A stretch of 64,000 bases of DNA from Pantoea sp. At-9b (GTDB taxonomy: Bacteria; Pseudomonadota; Gammaproteobacteria; Enterobacterales; Enterobacteriaceae), in NCBI RefSeq assembly GCF_000175935.2, contig NC_014837.1, positions 434,001-498,000 of the forward strand. The letters are read 5' to 3'. A program made the position numbers and the translations under genes. The stretch's first letter is position 1, and every line of letters begins with the position of its first letter. Positions 27,627 to 35,707 of this stretch are shown here, in pieces. The notes under the pieces are model-generated. The model worked only from the letters and a program-made list of their open reading frames with translations. It did not search any database and was not told where the DNA came from.

Positions 27627-28715
27627 ATGAAATCCTTGTTCAATCCGCGTATCGCCAGCGTGGCGCTGGCAGTGGTAACTGCGCTCAGTTTGACGGCCTG
27701 CCAGGCTCCGGCCAAAAAAGCGGCGGCCCCGGTCGTCGCCCCACAACCGGTTGCCAGCAATGTGCAGCAGCGCGAGCTGGCGGAAGGGCTGTATGAGATG
27801 GCCTATATCCCGGGCAACCCCGCTGCGCTGTATGTCGCCAGTGCCCAAAGTTTTAAAGGTGTTAACGGTGGGGTGATCTACCGTCTCGATCCTGCCACGC
27901 TGAAAACCCTCGGTGAAACCCATACCGATCTGAAAAACTTCGGCATGACGATGGAGCCAGATGGCAGCCTGCTGTATGTCACCAATACGCTGGATGGCGG
28001 GATCTCAAAAGTGGATGCGCACAGCGGCAAGGTGGTGCAGCGTCTGCAGTTTGGCCTGATCAATGACAAAGGCTTCCCGACCGGTGCGCGTGAAATCATG
28101 CTGCATGATGGCCTGCTGTATATCGGCGGCGTGGCCGATCCCGGCCTGATTTGGGTGGTGGATGCCAAAACCTTTAAGCTGAAAACCACCATCAAAAATG
28201 CCGGTAAGTGGGTCACCGGTTTGCTTTACTCCTCGGTGACGGATCGTATCTATGCGGCCAACGGCAGTGGGGAGATCTTGGTGATCAACCCGCGCAACCA
28301 CAAGATCGAACAGCGCTGGACGCCGGGCGATGACAAAACGTATCTGCTGCTGAACCTGGCGGAAGATCCGGCTACTGGTCGCCTGTTTGTCACCGACAAC
28401 TCGAAAGCGAAAACCACGCTGGTGTTTGATGAGCATACCGGCAAGGTGATCAAGCGTATTGACGGCGATGCCTTGGGCATCAAGTTCAATGCCAAACGCA
28501 ATGAGATCTACATCAGCCAGCGTGAATCCGGCAAGGTGCTGCAACTTGATGCCACCACCTATGCGGTGAAAAACAGCTGGACGCTGCCGACCCATCCCAA
28601 CAGCCTGCTGGTGTCGCCGGATGGTCAGACATTATTTGTGACGGTGAAGCAGGGCTTCAACAAAGATCACTCCGCGAAGGGACCGGATAGCGTGGTGCGT
28701 ATCCCGTTGCATTAA
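27627..28715 (+). CDS. yncE: YncE-like beta-propeller lipoprotein
   Basis: A 362-residue seven-bladed propeller of the YncE/surface-layer YVTN type. The lipoprotein signal peptide has the lipobox LTAC (MKSLFNPRIASVALAVVTAL then SLTAC), whereas E. coli YncE is a plain periplasmic protein. Repeats of the form GKVVQRLQ, VINPRNHKI and LLVSPDGQTLFVTV are visible. Start at the ATG 27627 behind GGAG (another ATG at 27615 is not spaced for it). The Fur box suggests induction in iron limitation. Function in the family is unsettled. Confidence 0.85.
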   Translation: MKSLFNPRIASVALAVVTALSLTACQAPAKKAAAPVVAPQPVASNVQQRELAEGLYEMAYIPGNPAALYVASAQSFKGVNGGVIYRLDPATLKTLGETHTDLKNFGMTMEPDGSLLYVTNTLDGGISKVDAHSGKVVQRLQFGLINDKGFPTGAREIMLHDGLLYIGGVADPGLIWVVDAKTFKLKTTIKNAGKWVTGLLYSSVTDRIYAANGSGEILVINPRNHKIEQRWTPGDDKTYLLLNLAEDPATGRLFVTDNSKAKTTLVFDEHTGKVIKRIDGDALGIKFNAKRNEIYISQRESGKVLQLDATTYAVKNSWTLPTHPNSLLVSPDGQTLFVTVKQGFNKDHSAKGPDSVVRIPLH

Positions 28716-28720
28716 TCTGC

Positions 28721-28750
28721 CAAGGGCGGGGATGATCCCGCCCTTATTCC
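28721..28750 (+). terminator. Terminator between convergent yncE-like and DUF1330 genes
   Basis: AAGGGCGGG (28722-28730) pairs perfectly with CCCGCCCTT (28737-28745) around GATGAT. Only a short T/C tail follows. Confidence 0.65.
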
Positions 28751-28754
28751 TGTG

Positions 28755-29048
28755 CTACGCCGCCACACCCTGTACCAGCAGTACGCGATAGTTCGCCCCT
28801 TTCAGACGATGCGCCTTCGCTTCCTGGTATGCCGGGCTGTAATACCAGCCTTTTGCCGCATCGATATCCGGGAACTCCAGCACCACAACGCCTTCGGCTT
28901 GTGGGCCTTCCAGGGTTTCCAGCGCACCGTAAAAGGCGAGCGGATTAATCGGATGATCGCCGCGTGCTTCCCCCGCTTTTTGCGCGTAGGTTGCCATTTC
29001 GCTGTCGTTCAGGGTTTCATCGCGGATAAAAATCACATACGCACTCAC
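28755..29048 (-). CDS. DUF1330 domain-containing protein
   Basis: A 97-residue small protein of the dimeric alpha-beta barrel type. The family pattern is visible as MSAYVIFIRDETLNDSEM at the start, PLAFYGALETLEG, VVVLEFPDIDAAKGWYYSPAYQEAK and a C-terminal strand. It lies 2 bp after yghU, likely in one operon. Biochemical role in the family is unknown. Confidence 0.9.
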   Translation of the reverse strand: MSAYVIFIRDETLNDSEMATYAQKAGEARGDHPINPLAFYGALETLEGPQAEGVVVLEFPDIDAAKGWYYSPAYQEAKAHRLKGANYRVLLVQGVAA

Positions 29049-29050
29049 TG

Positions 29051-29929
29051 TTACTCTCCTCGCGCCTGGCGTTTGTCTTCGGTGTTGGTCTCAAAATCGC
29101 TGGCATCGTGGCGCTCCAGCAGTTGGTCTTCCGGTGCGGCACCAAAAGCGCGGTTCACTTTACGGCCACGAATCACGGCCGGACGCTGCGCAATCTCTTT
29201 CGCCCAGCGCACCACGTGTTGGTACGATTGCACATCAAGGAATTCAGCGCCGCCGTATTGATCGTTCAGCACCAGGTTGCCGTACCACGGCCAGGTGGCG
29301 ATATCGGCAATGCTGTATTCGTCGCCGCCGAGATAGCGGTGATTCGCCAACTGACGATTCAGCACATCAAGCTGACGTTTCGCTTCGAGGGTAAAGCGGT
29401 TGATGGCGTACTCGATTTTTTCCGGCGCGTAGTGGTAAAAATGGCCAAACCCGCCGCCAAGGTAGGGGGCTGAACCCTGCAACCAGAACAACCAGTTCAG
29501 CGCTTCGGTGCGGCCCGCGATGTCTTTCGGCAGGAAGTGACCAAATTTATCCGCCAGATACAGCAGGATGTTGCCGGACTCAAACACACGCAGCGGTGGG
29601 GTAACCGAGTGGTCGCGCAGCGCCGGGATTTTAGAGTTAGGGTTGACCTCAACGAAGCCGCTGGAGAATTGATCGCCCTCGCCGATACGAATCAGCCAGG
29701 CGTCGTATTCGGCTTCTTTAACACCGATCGCCAGCAGTTCTTCCAGCAGGATGGTAATTTTCTGGCCGTTTGGTGTGCCCAGCGAATAAAGCTGGAGCGG
29801 ATGTTTACCGACTGGCAGGGTCTTCTCATGCGTCGGCCCGGCAGTCGGACGGTTGGTTTTCGCGCCGTTGCCTTTGGCTTCCGGGTCCCAGGTCCAGACT
29901 TTTGCGGGCTGATACTGATGTTCCGACAT
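29051..29929 (-). CDS. yghU: Glutathione-dependent disulfide-bond oxidoreductase YghU
   Basis: Glutathione S-transferase-like protein, 292 residues, strongly similar to what I recall of E. coli YghU: QYQPAKVWTWD at the start, HEKTLPVGKHPLQLYSLGTP, GDGDQFSSGFVEVNPNSKIP (here GEGDQF) and the C-terminal ERHDASDFETNTEDKRQ. YghU binds two glutathiones and reduces disulfides or organic peroxides. Start set at the ATG 29929 by that similarity. Probably co-transcribed with DUF1330. Confidence 0.93.
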   Translation of the reverse strand: MSEHQYQPAKVWTWDPEAKGNGAKTNRPTAGPTHEKTLPVGKHPLQLYSLGTPNGQKITILLEELLAIGVKEAEYDAWLIRIGEGDQFSSGFVEVNPNSKIPALRDHSVTPPLRVFESGNILLYLADKFGHFLPKDIAGRTEALNWLFWLQGSAPYLGGGFGHFYHYAPEKIEYAINRFTLEAKRQLDVLNRQLANHRYLGGDEYSIADIATWPWYGNLVLNDQYGGAEFLDVQSYQHVVRWAKEIAQRPAVIRGRKVNRAFGAAPEDQLLERHDASDFETNTEDKRQARGE

Positions 29930-30031
29930 AGTGATTTCGCCTTGTTGTGGTTGCATTTTTTGCTGCTACTGAGTGTAGCAGTCGCGGTCACAGGCGATTT
30001 AACCGCGCTGGCGGTAAGATGCAAAGTCCGG

Positions 30032-31051
30032 TTATGCAAAGTTCTCTTGCGTAAAAAGCATAAAGTCGACTTTGCCCGACTGATAGGTTTCCGGTTGCCC
30101 CCCTTCTTCCAGATGACGCAGCATCAGCGTCAGGGCCAGTTGCGCATGACGTAGGGTGTTTTGATCGAGGGTCAGTGTCAGTACCTGCTTCTCCAGCAAC
30201 TGCCGCGTGGTGTGGTATAGCTCATGGGTGACGTACACCACCTTGCCGCCCAGGCGGTGGCGCGCCAGCGCTTCATGGATCTGGGTATTGCCCAGCCCGG
30301 TGTTATACAGGCCGACTATCTGCTTTGAACCGGCCAGCGCTTTTTCCAACAGGCGGCTGATGCGCTCACGTTCATCCTGTCCGGCAAGGATCGCGTTAAG
30401 GCGCAGCTGTGGAAAACGCTCCGCCAGCACCGCCTGAAAACCTTCGATGCGTTGACGATGGGCGCTGTAGTCGGCGCGGCCACTCACCAGCACCACTTCA
30501 CCGGGGTGTGACAACATGCTGCCCAGCATCAGCCCGGCGGTGCGTCCGGCTTTGTATTGATCGATACCGACATGACACAGGCGTGCAGCACCGGGCAGAT
30601 CGGTCACCAGTGTAATCACCGGCACACCACGCGCCTTACAGGCCTCCAGCGCCTGATAAATCAGCGGATTTTCATGGGCGAAGACAATCAGCGCATCCAT
30701 TTTTTTGCTGCTGGCTGCAATGTGCGCCGCCAGTTTCTCCGGCGCATTTTCCGGAATCAGGGTGCGATGCAGTCGCAGACGGCGATAGCCGATTTGATCG
30801 GCGAGGGTGGCGAAGTCCTGCGCCAGTTGTTGAAAGAAGAAGGAGCCGTTGCCGCTCAGCAGCACTTCAATCTGCCATGAGTGGCGATGTTCTTCCGGCA
30901 AAATGCGTTTTAGCCCGGCATCACGCGCAATTTGCAGCACTTTTTTGGTCATCGCCGGTGAGACGCCACCCCGATCGTTCAGCACCCGATCCACGGTGGC
31001 TACGCCTACGCCCGCCCGTTTCGCCAGTTCCGCCAGCGTCATTGCTTTCAT
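30032..31051 (-). CDS. LacI-type transcriptional regulator (paralogue of the one at 34544)
   Basis: 339 residues: LacI helix-turn-helix at residues 4-25 (TLAELAKRAGVGVATVDRVL) and a periplasmic-binding-protein-like effector domain (GVPVITLVTDLPGAARLCHVGIDQYKAGRTAGLM). Start at 31051 is preferred because GGA lies about 10 nt upstream; in-frame ATG 31066 and TTG 31069 are alternatives. Divergent from the IolG-like gene by about 100 bp and expected to control it. The recognition segment VGVATVDRVLN is shared with the second LacI-type protein, so the two may read related operators. Confidence 0.9.
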   Translation of the reverse strand: MKAMTLAELAKRAGVGVATVDRVLNDRGGVSPAMTKKVLQIARDAGLKRILPEEHRHSWQIEVLLSGNGSFFFQQLAQDFATLADQIGYRRLRLHRTLIPENAPEKLAAHIAASSKKMDALIVFAHENPLIYQALEACKARGVPVITLVTDLPGAARLCHVGIDQYKAGRTAGLMLGSMLSHPGEVVLVSGRADYSAHRQRIEGFQAVLAERFPQLRLNAILAGQDERERISRLLEKALAGSKQIVGLYNTGLGNTQIHEALARHRLGGKVVYVTHELYHTTRQLLEKQVLTLTLDQNTLRHAQLALTLMLRHLEEGGQPETYQSGKVDFMLFTQENFA

Positions 31052-31152
31052 CTGAGTGAATTCCATCAAAAACCGCGTTCAGCCAGCCTGCCAGAAGCGG
31101 CTATTTTGACAAGCACGCTACGTCTGAAATGTGAACAAACAGGAGCTTTATC

Positions 31153-32151
31153 ATGCGGTCACCGCAACGTTTTGCCTTGATTGGTAGTGGTTTTATCGGC
31201 CAGGTCCATGCTGCGAACCTGGCGGCGCACCCTGGCGTGGAGCTGGCACTGGTCTGCGATATTGATGCATCACGCGCCGAAGCGGTGGCGCAGCGCTACG
31301 GCGCAAAAGCGGCCAGCGTGCAACAGGCGCTCGCCAGTGATGCGATTGACGGGGTGCTGATTGCCAGCGCCACGCCAACCCATGCGATACTGCTGGAACA
31401 GGCGGTGATGGCAGGCAAGGCGGTGTATTGCGAAAAGCCGATCGACCTGTCGCTGGCGCGCGCGCAGGAAGCCGTAGAGAACATCTCGCCAGTGCAGGTG
31501 CCGGTCACGGTGGGCTTTAACCGTCGTTTTGACCGCAGCCATCAACAACTGAAAGCGCAGTTGCAGCAAGGGGTGATTGGCCGTGCGGAATTGATCCAGA
31601 TGGTCTGTCGAGCCTCTGAGCTGCCCCCGTTAAGTTATTTGCAGGCATCGGGTGGGCAGATGCGCGATCAGGCGATTCACTTCTTCGATCTGCTGCGTTG
31701 GTTGACTGATGACGAGGTGACCACCGTCGGGGCACTGGGGGCGGCGCTGGCGATGCCGGAAATCCGGGATTTTGATGTCGATACCTCGGTGCTGATCATG
31801 CGGATGCAGAGCGGCGCGCTGGCGCAGCTGGATAACACGCGGCGTACCGCTTATGGCTACGATGAACGCATCAGCGTGATGGGCAGTGAAGGGATGCTGG
31901 CATCCGAAAGCCAGTCGGTACGTGGCGCGACGCTGTATCAGGGGCAACGGATTAGCCAGCCAGGCCTGTATGCGGATTGGTTCAGCCGGGTACAGGAAAC
32001 CTATTACACCCATCTGGATACGTTTTTGCGTCATATTGCCGGAGAGAAAGTCGAAGGGCTGCCCGGGTTGCTGGATGGCCTGCGTGCGCAGGCGATTGCC
32101 GAAGCGGCGCAGCTTTCGTTAACGCGGGGAGAGTTTGTTGAGGTGGGTTAG
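31153..32151 (+). CDS. Gfo/Idh/MocA dehydrogenase, IolG-like
   Basis: 332 residues. GSGFIG at 11-16, EKP at 94-96, VGFNRRFDRSH near 116-126 and the catalytic Asp/His segment RDQAIHFFD. This is the pattern of inositol 2-dehydrogenases, also used by 3-keto-sugar dehydrogenases. ATG at 31153 follows AGGAG. Alone on its transcript; followed by a long intergenic repeat. Likely substrate a cyclitol or a glycoside oxidised at C2/C3. Confidence 0.87.
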   Translation: MRSPQRFALIGSGFIGQVHAANLAAHPGVELALVCDIDASRAEAVAQRYGAKAASVQQALASDAIDGVLIASATPTHAILLEQAVMAGKAVYCEKPIDLSLARAQEAVENISPVQVPVTVGFNRRFDRSHQQLKAQLQQGVIGRAELIQMVCRASELPPLSYLQASGGQMRDQAIHFFDLLRWLTDDEVTTVGALGAALAMPEIRDFDVDTSVLIMRMQSGALAQLDNTRRTAYGYDERISVMGSEGMLASESQSVRGATLYQGQRISQPGLYADWFSRVQETYYTHLDTFLRHIAGEKVEGLPGLLDGLRAQAIAEAAQLSLTRGEFVEVG

Positions 32152-32162
32152 GTGCGTGTTGG

Positions 32163-32261
32163 TACCCTCACCCTAACCCTCTCCCGCAAGCGGGAGAGGG
32201 AACCGATCGAGCATATGGCACATCTCCCTCTCCCTTATGGGAGAGGGCCGGGGTGAGGGTA
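32163..32261. repeat. Dispersed ~100-bp intergenic palindromic repeat, copy 1
   Basis: Begins CCCTCACCCTAACCCTCTCC and ends with the reverse complement GGGTGAGGG. It holds two internal hairpins: CTCTCCCG/CGGGAGAG and CCTCTCCC/GGGAGAGG. Same element at 44098-44207. Both copies lie between convergent genes. Confidence 0.8.
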
Positions 32262-32277
32262 ACAAAGCGCACCTAAC

Positions 32278-33156
32278 TTAAAGCAATTCGCGCTCAATCA
32301 GCTCGCGGGTTTCCACCGCCTGATACTTCATCTTTTCGGGATAGCCAAACAGAGCGGCTGAAATAATCGACTCGCCGCCAACCTTGAAGGTGCGTTTGGC
32401 AAAATTCATCTCACGTAACGCTTCGAACAACGCATCGAAATTGACCTCACCTTCCCCCACGCCGACATGCTGGTGGATAGTGGCATCCACGCCCGGCGGG
32501 TTGACGATATAGCGACAATGCTTGGTATGGTTCATGGTGTCGGCAATCAGCATATGCGACAGGTCGTCACCGGCATAGTGCAGCATGCTTTTCACATCGC
32601 CTTTGCCTTTGTCGTAGAAAAAGGTATGTGGCGCGCTGTAGATATACTTCACGTTATCGCTACGGAAGGATTTCACGATATCGGCGGTTTCGTTGCTTTC
32701 CTCGCAGAAATCCCACGGGTGAGCCTGGATTTCCACGCGAATACCTTCACGTTCGATAATCGGCAGCAACTCCTCCATGGAACGGTAGAACATCTCTTCG
32801 CAAATCTCTGGCTCGTTTGGATTGCCGGACAGCTCGGTGTTGATGACCGGCACCCCCATTTCCACGGCGATTTCGATCATCCGCTTCCAGTTCTTTACCG
32901 CTGCCTGGCGGCGCGCTTCATCCGGGCCAGACCAGCGATAGACCACGATAAATGAAGAGATTTCCACCCCGGTAGAACGCAGCGCGTTCTTATATTCGGT
33001 CATGATTTCGCGGCTGGCTTTCGGGTGTTTATAAAACGGGTTAATTTGTGGATGGGGCGACTGTTCGATGTATTTGTAGCCCCATTCCGCCACCTGATGC
33101 ACCATGCGGGTGATACCCAGGTCGCGGATGACATCCACGTCAAAAGCGATTTTCAT
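32278..33156 (-). CDS. Sugar phosphate isomerase/epimerase-like TIM barrel
   Basis: 292 residues of the AP-endonuclease-2-type TIM barrel. Metal ligands are likely the Glu of INTELSG, the Asp/His of ADTMNHT, the His of HQHVGVGEGEVNF and the Glu of FKVGGES. GEGEVNFDALFEAL is the family's C-terminal signature. The ATG at 33156 has AGGAG; an upstream extension does not. It follows the Gfo-type gene at 33173-34210 by 16 bp, so the two form an operon pairing oxidation with isomerisation or epimerisation. Confidence 0.87.
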   Translation of the reverse strand: MKIAFDVDVIRDLGITRMVHQVAEWGYKYIEQSPHPQINPFYKHPKASREIMTEYKNALRSTGVEISSFIVVYRWSGPDEARRQAAVKNWKRMIEIAVEMGVPVINTELSGNPNEPEICEEMFYRSMEELLPIIEREGIRVEIQAHPWDFCEESNETADIVKSFRSDNVKYIYSAPHTFFYDKGKGDVKSMLHYAGDDLSHMLIADTMNHTKHCRYIVNPPGVDATIHQHVGVGEGEVNFDALFEALREMNFAKRTFKVGGESIISAALFGYPEKMKYQAVETRELIERELL

Positions 33157-33172
33157 TGTTTTCTCCTGCGCG

Positions 33173-34210
33173 TTAAGCCGGTCGCTCTTCATTGAACACG
33201 ACACCGATCTGGCGTCTCACCTCATCCATCGCGTTGAGCGTTGCCAGAGAGGCGGCAAACGGACGCACCGGTGAGTCAGACAGCCCCTGATGAATACACC
33301 AGGCGGTATGTTCGATTTCATGACACAGCTGGATATAGCGATTGTTAGGTTCTTCCCAGCGCAGCGTGTGGCGGCCATCACTGGAAGTCAGACGGAAATT
33401 ACCCGGTGTGTAAAACTGGCCGTCGAGATACAGGGTGGCATCTCGACCGGCGATCACCGCCGTACCTGGCGTGTTACTGAATAAGGTGGTGTTAAGCACC
33501 GCATGCATGCCCTGCGGATGGGTCAGTAACATTGATGTCTGGCCGTTAACGCCGCCTGGCGCGGGCTGGCCTCGCGCAACGATACTGTCCGGCGCACCGC
33601 TGACCAAGACGCTGAAGCTGATCAGATAGCTGCCCAGATCCAGCATCGGTCCGCCGGCGAGATCGGCGTTAAAAATGCGGTGATCCTGAGTGAAATACTC
33701 GCCATGATCGGCAATCAGGGTATTAACGTCCCCGAACGCACCGTCGGCCAGTAGCTGACGAATCACATCATATTTTGGCGCATAGTCACACCACATGGCT
33801 TCGAGGCACAGACGGTGTTGCTGTTGCGCTTCCTGTTGCAGCTGTAATGCCTGCTGCGCGTTGAGCGCCAGCGGCTTCTCAATCAACACATGCTTACCGG
33901 CTTTGAGGGCATGCAGGCCGTCCGGGAAATGGTGGTTGTGCGGCGTGGCGATATACACCACATCAATATCATCACGGCCCAGCAATACATCAATGCCTTC
34001 ACAGGCATGGGGAATCTCCCATTTGCGGGCAAATGCCTGCGCTTTCTCCAGGCTGCGCGATGACACCGCCACCAGTTGCTGCTGTGTGTGGTGGCGCAGC
34101 GCATTGGCAAAGTGGTCGGCTATCCAGCCAGGACCGACAATACCCCAGCGCAGGGCGGGAATCTGGTTTACAGGGTGACGACGGGGTACAGGTAAGGTTG
34201 AGGGGAACAT
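33173..34210 (-). CDS. Gfo/Idh/MocA oxidoreductase, dihydrodiol dehydrogenase-like
   Basis: 345 residues. Rossmann GIVGPGWIA at 23-31, EKP at 111-113, LEAMWCDYAPKYDVIRQLL and GGPMLDLGSYLISFS, which mark the subgroup of dimeric dihydrodiol dehydrogenase and 1,5-anhydrofructose reductase. It begins at 34210 behind GGAG. A proline-rich N-terminal tail of about 20 residues is odd but in frame. First gene of a two-gene minus-strand operon. Confidence 0.85.
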   Translation of the reverse strand: MFPSTLPVPRRHPVNQIPALRWGIVGPGWIADHFANALRHHTQQQLVAVSSRSLEKAQAFARKWEIPHACEGIDVLLGRDDIDVVYIATPHNHHFPDGLHALKAGKHVLIEKPLALNAQQALQLQQEAQQQHRLCLEAMWCDYAPKYDVIRQLLADGAFGDVNTLIADHGEYFTQDHRIFNADLAGGPMLDLGSYLISFSVLVSGAPDSIVARGQPAPGGVNGQTSMLLTHPQGMHAVLNTTLFSNTPGTAVIAGRDATLYLDGQFYTPGNFRLTSSDGRHTLRWEEPNNRYIQLCHEIEHTAWCIHQGLSDSPVRPFAASLATLNAMDEVRRQIGVVFNEERPA

Positions 34211-34427
34211 ATCATCTCCATTGTTCTTCGCTACGTAACACACCGGGCGACCAGGCAGATCGTCAACCACTATAGAAAGGCGCAGCAGGTCGCTCTAATG
34301 CTTTGCTGATGCAAATCCATCAACCTCACCGCAGGCGTCGTCGGGAAGAATAATTATCAAACATTTGTTCCGTAATGTAGGGGTTTTAAGAATATTCATT
34401 TCGTTTTTGCGATAACGATCAAATTTA

Positions 34428-34444
34428 TGAGAGATTCTCTATCA
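34428..34444. promoter_or_regulatory. Candidate operator O1
   Basis: TGAGAGATTCTCTATCA, matching the 17-bp palindrome at 35580-35596 at 14 positions, 100 bp upstream of the LacI-type gene. Confidence 0.45.
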
Positions 34445-34515
34445 GACATTGCGATTTGATGACGATTCTCTGCGCGAACTGTTCGCACTTTGGCTGCGCT
34501 TCAGGCATTATTTTT

Positions 34516-34531
34516 TGATAATTTTCTATCA
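34516..34531. promoter_or_regulatory. Candidate operator O2 (autoregulation)
   Basis: TGATAATTTTCTATCA keeps both outer half-sites of the 35580 palindrome with one base less between them, 13 bp before the start codon of the regulator. Confidence 0.4.
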
Positions 34532-34543
34532 TGGATATCTTGC

Positions 34544-35572
34544 ATGAGTAAAATCACCATGAATGCCATTGCCGCCGCCGCAGGTGTCGGGGTGGCTACG
34601 GTCGATCGCGTGCTTAACCGTCGTGCGCCGGTGCGTGCCGCCACCGAGAAAAAGGTGCTGGAAGCAGCCAGCCGTCTGGGCTATCGCGCTGACCTGATGC
34701 CATTACTGAGCAGTCGTGCTTTAGCGCCTGCGGTTGTGCTGCGCATGGGGTTTATTCTGCTGGCAAAAAGTTATTCTTTTTATCAGTCGCTTACCGACGC
34801 ATTGCGTGAACAGACACAACCGCTGCATCCCGCAGGCAGCGAAGCACAGTTTTGCTGGCACGATATTGATGATGTGGATGCGGTAGTGGCTTCGCTGCAT
34901 ACGCTGGCGCAGCAGGTTGATGTCATCGGGCTGGTGGCGCTTGATCATCCGTTGATTCGTCGCGCAATTGAAACGGTGTCGCGCCAGGGCGTGCGGGTGT
35001 ATGCGCTCTTTTCCAATTTCTCCCCCTGTGGTCATGCGGGTTATTTCGGGCTGGATAACCAAAAGGCCGGCCGTACCGCAGGCTGGATGGCGACGCACCT
35101 GTTGCACCAGCCGGGACCGGTCGGGGTGCTGGTGGGTGACCACCGTTTTACCTGTCAGGAGAGCTGCGAAATCAGCTTTCGCTCTTACCTGCGTGAGCAG
35201 GACAACGCACGTCAGGTGCTGGAACCGCTCAAGACCCATGAATCGATTGACGGAGGTTATCTGGCAACGCGTCGTTTGCTGGAGGAACATGCGGATCTGG
35301 CGCTGATTTTCGCGCCGTGCGGCGGGATTGAAGGGGTGATTCGTGCGCTGCGCGAGCAGCCGCAACGTCGCGTGGCGCTGATTTGCCACGGCCCGGTCAG
35401 TGATGGCGATCTGGCGTTGATTGATGGCACCATCACGGTGATGCTGCGCCATCGTATTGAGGATCTGGCGACCACCCTGGTGCAGACCCTGCAACAACCT
35501 CAGGCGGAGGGCAGCGAGCATTTCATGCAGGTAACGCTGCCGTTTGATATTGTGACGCGGGAGAATCTGTAA
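34544..35572 (+). CDS. LacI-type transcriptional regulator (second copy)
   Basis: 342 residues with LacI helix-turn-helix at residues 3-25 (KITMNAIAAAAGVGVATVDRVL) and a sugar-binding effector domain (ARQGVRVYALFSNFSPCGHAGYFGLDNQKAGRTAGWM). Start at ATG 34544 gives a standard LacI N terminus; the ribosome binding site is poor. Flanked by a Gfo/TIM-barrel operon on the left and a TIM-barrel/Gfo operon on the right, with matching palindromes on both sides, so it probably controls both and itself. Confidence 0.9.
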   Translation: MSKITMNAIAAAAGVGVATVDRVLNRRAPVRAATEKKVLEAASRLGYRADLMPLLSSRALAPAVVLRMGFILLAKSYSFYQSLTDALREQTQPLHPAGSEAQFCWHDIDDVDAVVASLHTLAQQVDVIGLVALDHPLIRRAIETVSRQGVRVYALFSNFSPCGHAGYFGLDNQKAGRTAGWMATHLLHQPGPVGVLVGDHRFTCQESCEISFRSYLREQDNARQVLEPLKTHESIDGGYLATRRLLEEHADLALIFAPCGGIEGVIRALREQPQRRVALICHGPVSDGDLALIDGTITVMLRHRIEDLATTLVQTLQQPQAEGSEHFMQVTLPFDIVTRENL

Positions 35573-35579
35573 CTTATTT

Positions 35580-35596
35580 TGATAGATAATCTATCA
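35580..35596. promoter_or_regulatory. Perfect 17-bp palindromic operator candidate
   Basis: TGATAGATAATCTATCA is fully palindromic around a central A, just after the regulator gene and upstream of the isomerase/dehydrogenase operon. Confidence 0.55.
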
Positions 35597-35634
35597 TTTA
35601 AATGATAATAAATAACTTGATCGCTATCAAAAAA

Positions 35635-35670
35635 TGAAAGTTTCATGCTTGTCTGGTTTGAAATTTTCAT
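35635..35670. promoter_or_regulatory. Pair of near-identical 12-bp palindromes
   Basis: TGAAAGTTTCAT (35635-35646) and TGAAATTTTCAT (35659-35670) start 24 bp apart, in the promoter region of the gene at 35708. The spacing puts them roughly on the same helix face. Confidence 0.45.
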
Positions 35671-35707
35671 TTGATACTTGCTGCATCAATCACAGCAAGG
35701 AACGATC

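Larger units (their letters stand above)
34211..34543. other. Divergent regulatory region with LacI-type operator candidates
   Basis: About 330 bp between the minus-strand operon and the second LacI-type gene. It holds TGAGAGATTCTCTATCA (34428-34444) and TGATAATTTTCTATCA (34516-34531), both close to the perfect palindrome at 35580. Confidence 0.5.

Noticed and set aside
28005..28595. 196-codon frame antisense to the yncE-like gene
   Set aside because: Shadow frame; the plus strand has a signal peptide, lipobox and propeller repeats.
32163..32261. Possible CRISPR or tandem repeat because of repeated CCCTCTCCC
   Set aside because: Only two inverted hairpins, no regular spacers, and the same unit recurs once at 44098 as a dispersed repeat.
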